Below, piece by piece: positions 63,686 through 64,000 of a DNA stretch of 64,000 bases. The notes below the pieces were generated by a model that saw only the letters and a list, made by a program, of their open reading frames with translations, was not told where the DNA came from and made no database searches. Position 1 is the first letter of the stretch, and each line of letters starts with the position of its first letter. The stretch is taken from positions 23,384,197 through 23,448,196 of the forward strand of contig NC_133230.1 in NCBI RefSeq assembly GCF_040436345.1, given 5' to 3'. This DNA comes from Pagrus major. Taxonomy: Eukaryota; Chordata; Actinopteri; Spariformes; Sparidae. The position numbers and the translations under genes were made by a program.

Positions 63686-64000
63686 ATGGCCGTTTGGTTC
63701 ACCTCTGCAATAGTTATGACAATATTCACTCAGGTAGCATGTGTTTTGTTTTTTTTAATCTTTGCAAATGAGGAAATATTTCTTTTAGGGGGGAAAATGT
63801 TGCATTATGTTGTTGTGCTCACTTTCTGTATCCTTCTAGGTTCTGGGATCAGGTGTATTCGAGATAGATCTCCATCACTTTCAGAATACTAAAGGTTTGC
63901 TGGCAAATGGACTCAGTTGCGGCATGACTGGCTGCAGGACTTATTTCAGGGTTTGTTTGAAGAACTTCCAGACGGTGGTGTCTCCTGGAGGCTGTTTATT
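63686..64000 (+). CDS. dll4: Delta-like 4 Notch ligand, 5' end only (exon 1 and part of exon 2)
   Basis: Partial gene running off the right edge. Exon 1 is 63686-63733 and encodes a 16-residue start, [16 protein letters not shown], with a hydrophobic core typical of a signal peptide. The intron 63734-63839 (106 bases) has CAG|GTAGCA and CTTCTAG|G boundaries. Exon 2 starts at 63840 in phase 0 and is open to the edge. Its product contains [13 protein letters not shown], then [20 protein letters not shown], which is the MNNL (Notch-ligand N-terminal) domain of Delta proteins. The pattern fits DLL4 (GSGVFxLxLxxF, CRTFFRVCLKHFQ) better than what I recall of dla, dlb, dlc or dld. Lying next to exd1 agrees with EXD1 and DLL4 being neighbours on human 15q15.1. 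The product is a type I membrane ligand of Notch receptors, central to arterial and tip-cell patterning. DSL, EGF and transmembrane parts lie outside the window. Reading exon 1 without splicing stops at 63892. Confidence 0.92.

Overview
The window is vertebrate nuclear DNA, almost certainly from a ray-finned fish and probably a percomorph teleost. Genes are split by GT-AG introns, intergenic space is large and A+T-rich, and the interspersed repeats are types I recognise from fish: a tRNA-derived SINE, palindromic MITEs, and repeats full of GTTAGCTTAGC and GCTAACATGCTAA words. Nothing bacterial, viral or CRISPR-like is present.

Three protein-coding genes can be reconstructed. (1) rasgrp1, minus strand, 32798 to 18306: a complete 17-exon model of about 819 codons in which every intron phase closes. 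It encodes a diacylglycerol- and calcium-regulated Ras exchange factor (REM, CDC25, EF hands, C1, C-terminal coiled coil). (2) exd1, plus strand, 36762 to 39763: 11 coding exons and about 568 codons, an inactive DEDD-exonuclease-like piRNA-pathway protein with an N-terminal Lsm-like region. It is divergent from rasgrp1, about 4 kb away. (3) The 5' end of dll4, plus strand, from 63686 and running off the right edge: signal-peptide exon, a 106-base intron, and the start of the MNNL domain of a Delta-type Notch ligand. A TATA box lies about 410 bases upstream of its ATG.

Layout: 1-17.2 kb is non-coding apart from a doubtful leftward first exon at the very edge; 17.2-32.8 kb is rasgrp1 with its 3' UTR; 32.8-36.7 kb is the divergent spacer with two MITEs; 36.7-39.8 kb is exd1; 39.8-63.2 kb is a 23-kb gene-free stretch upstream of dll4, the natural place for dll4 cis-regulatory elements; 63.2-64.0 kb is the dll4 promoter, leader and first two exons. 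The three genes do not form a pathway. Their closeness is synteny: as I recall the human map, RASGRP1 is at 15q14 and EXD1 and DLL4 are at 15q15.1.

I found no convincing new biological system. The best leads are local: a GT microsatellite forming a splice acceptor in rasgrp1, an unusual insertion in its REM region, two same-length MITEs upstream of exd1 and dll4, several uORFs in the dll4 leader, nested repeats, and a degenerate minisatellite.
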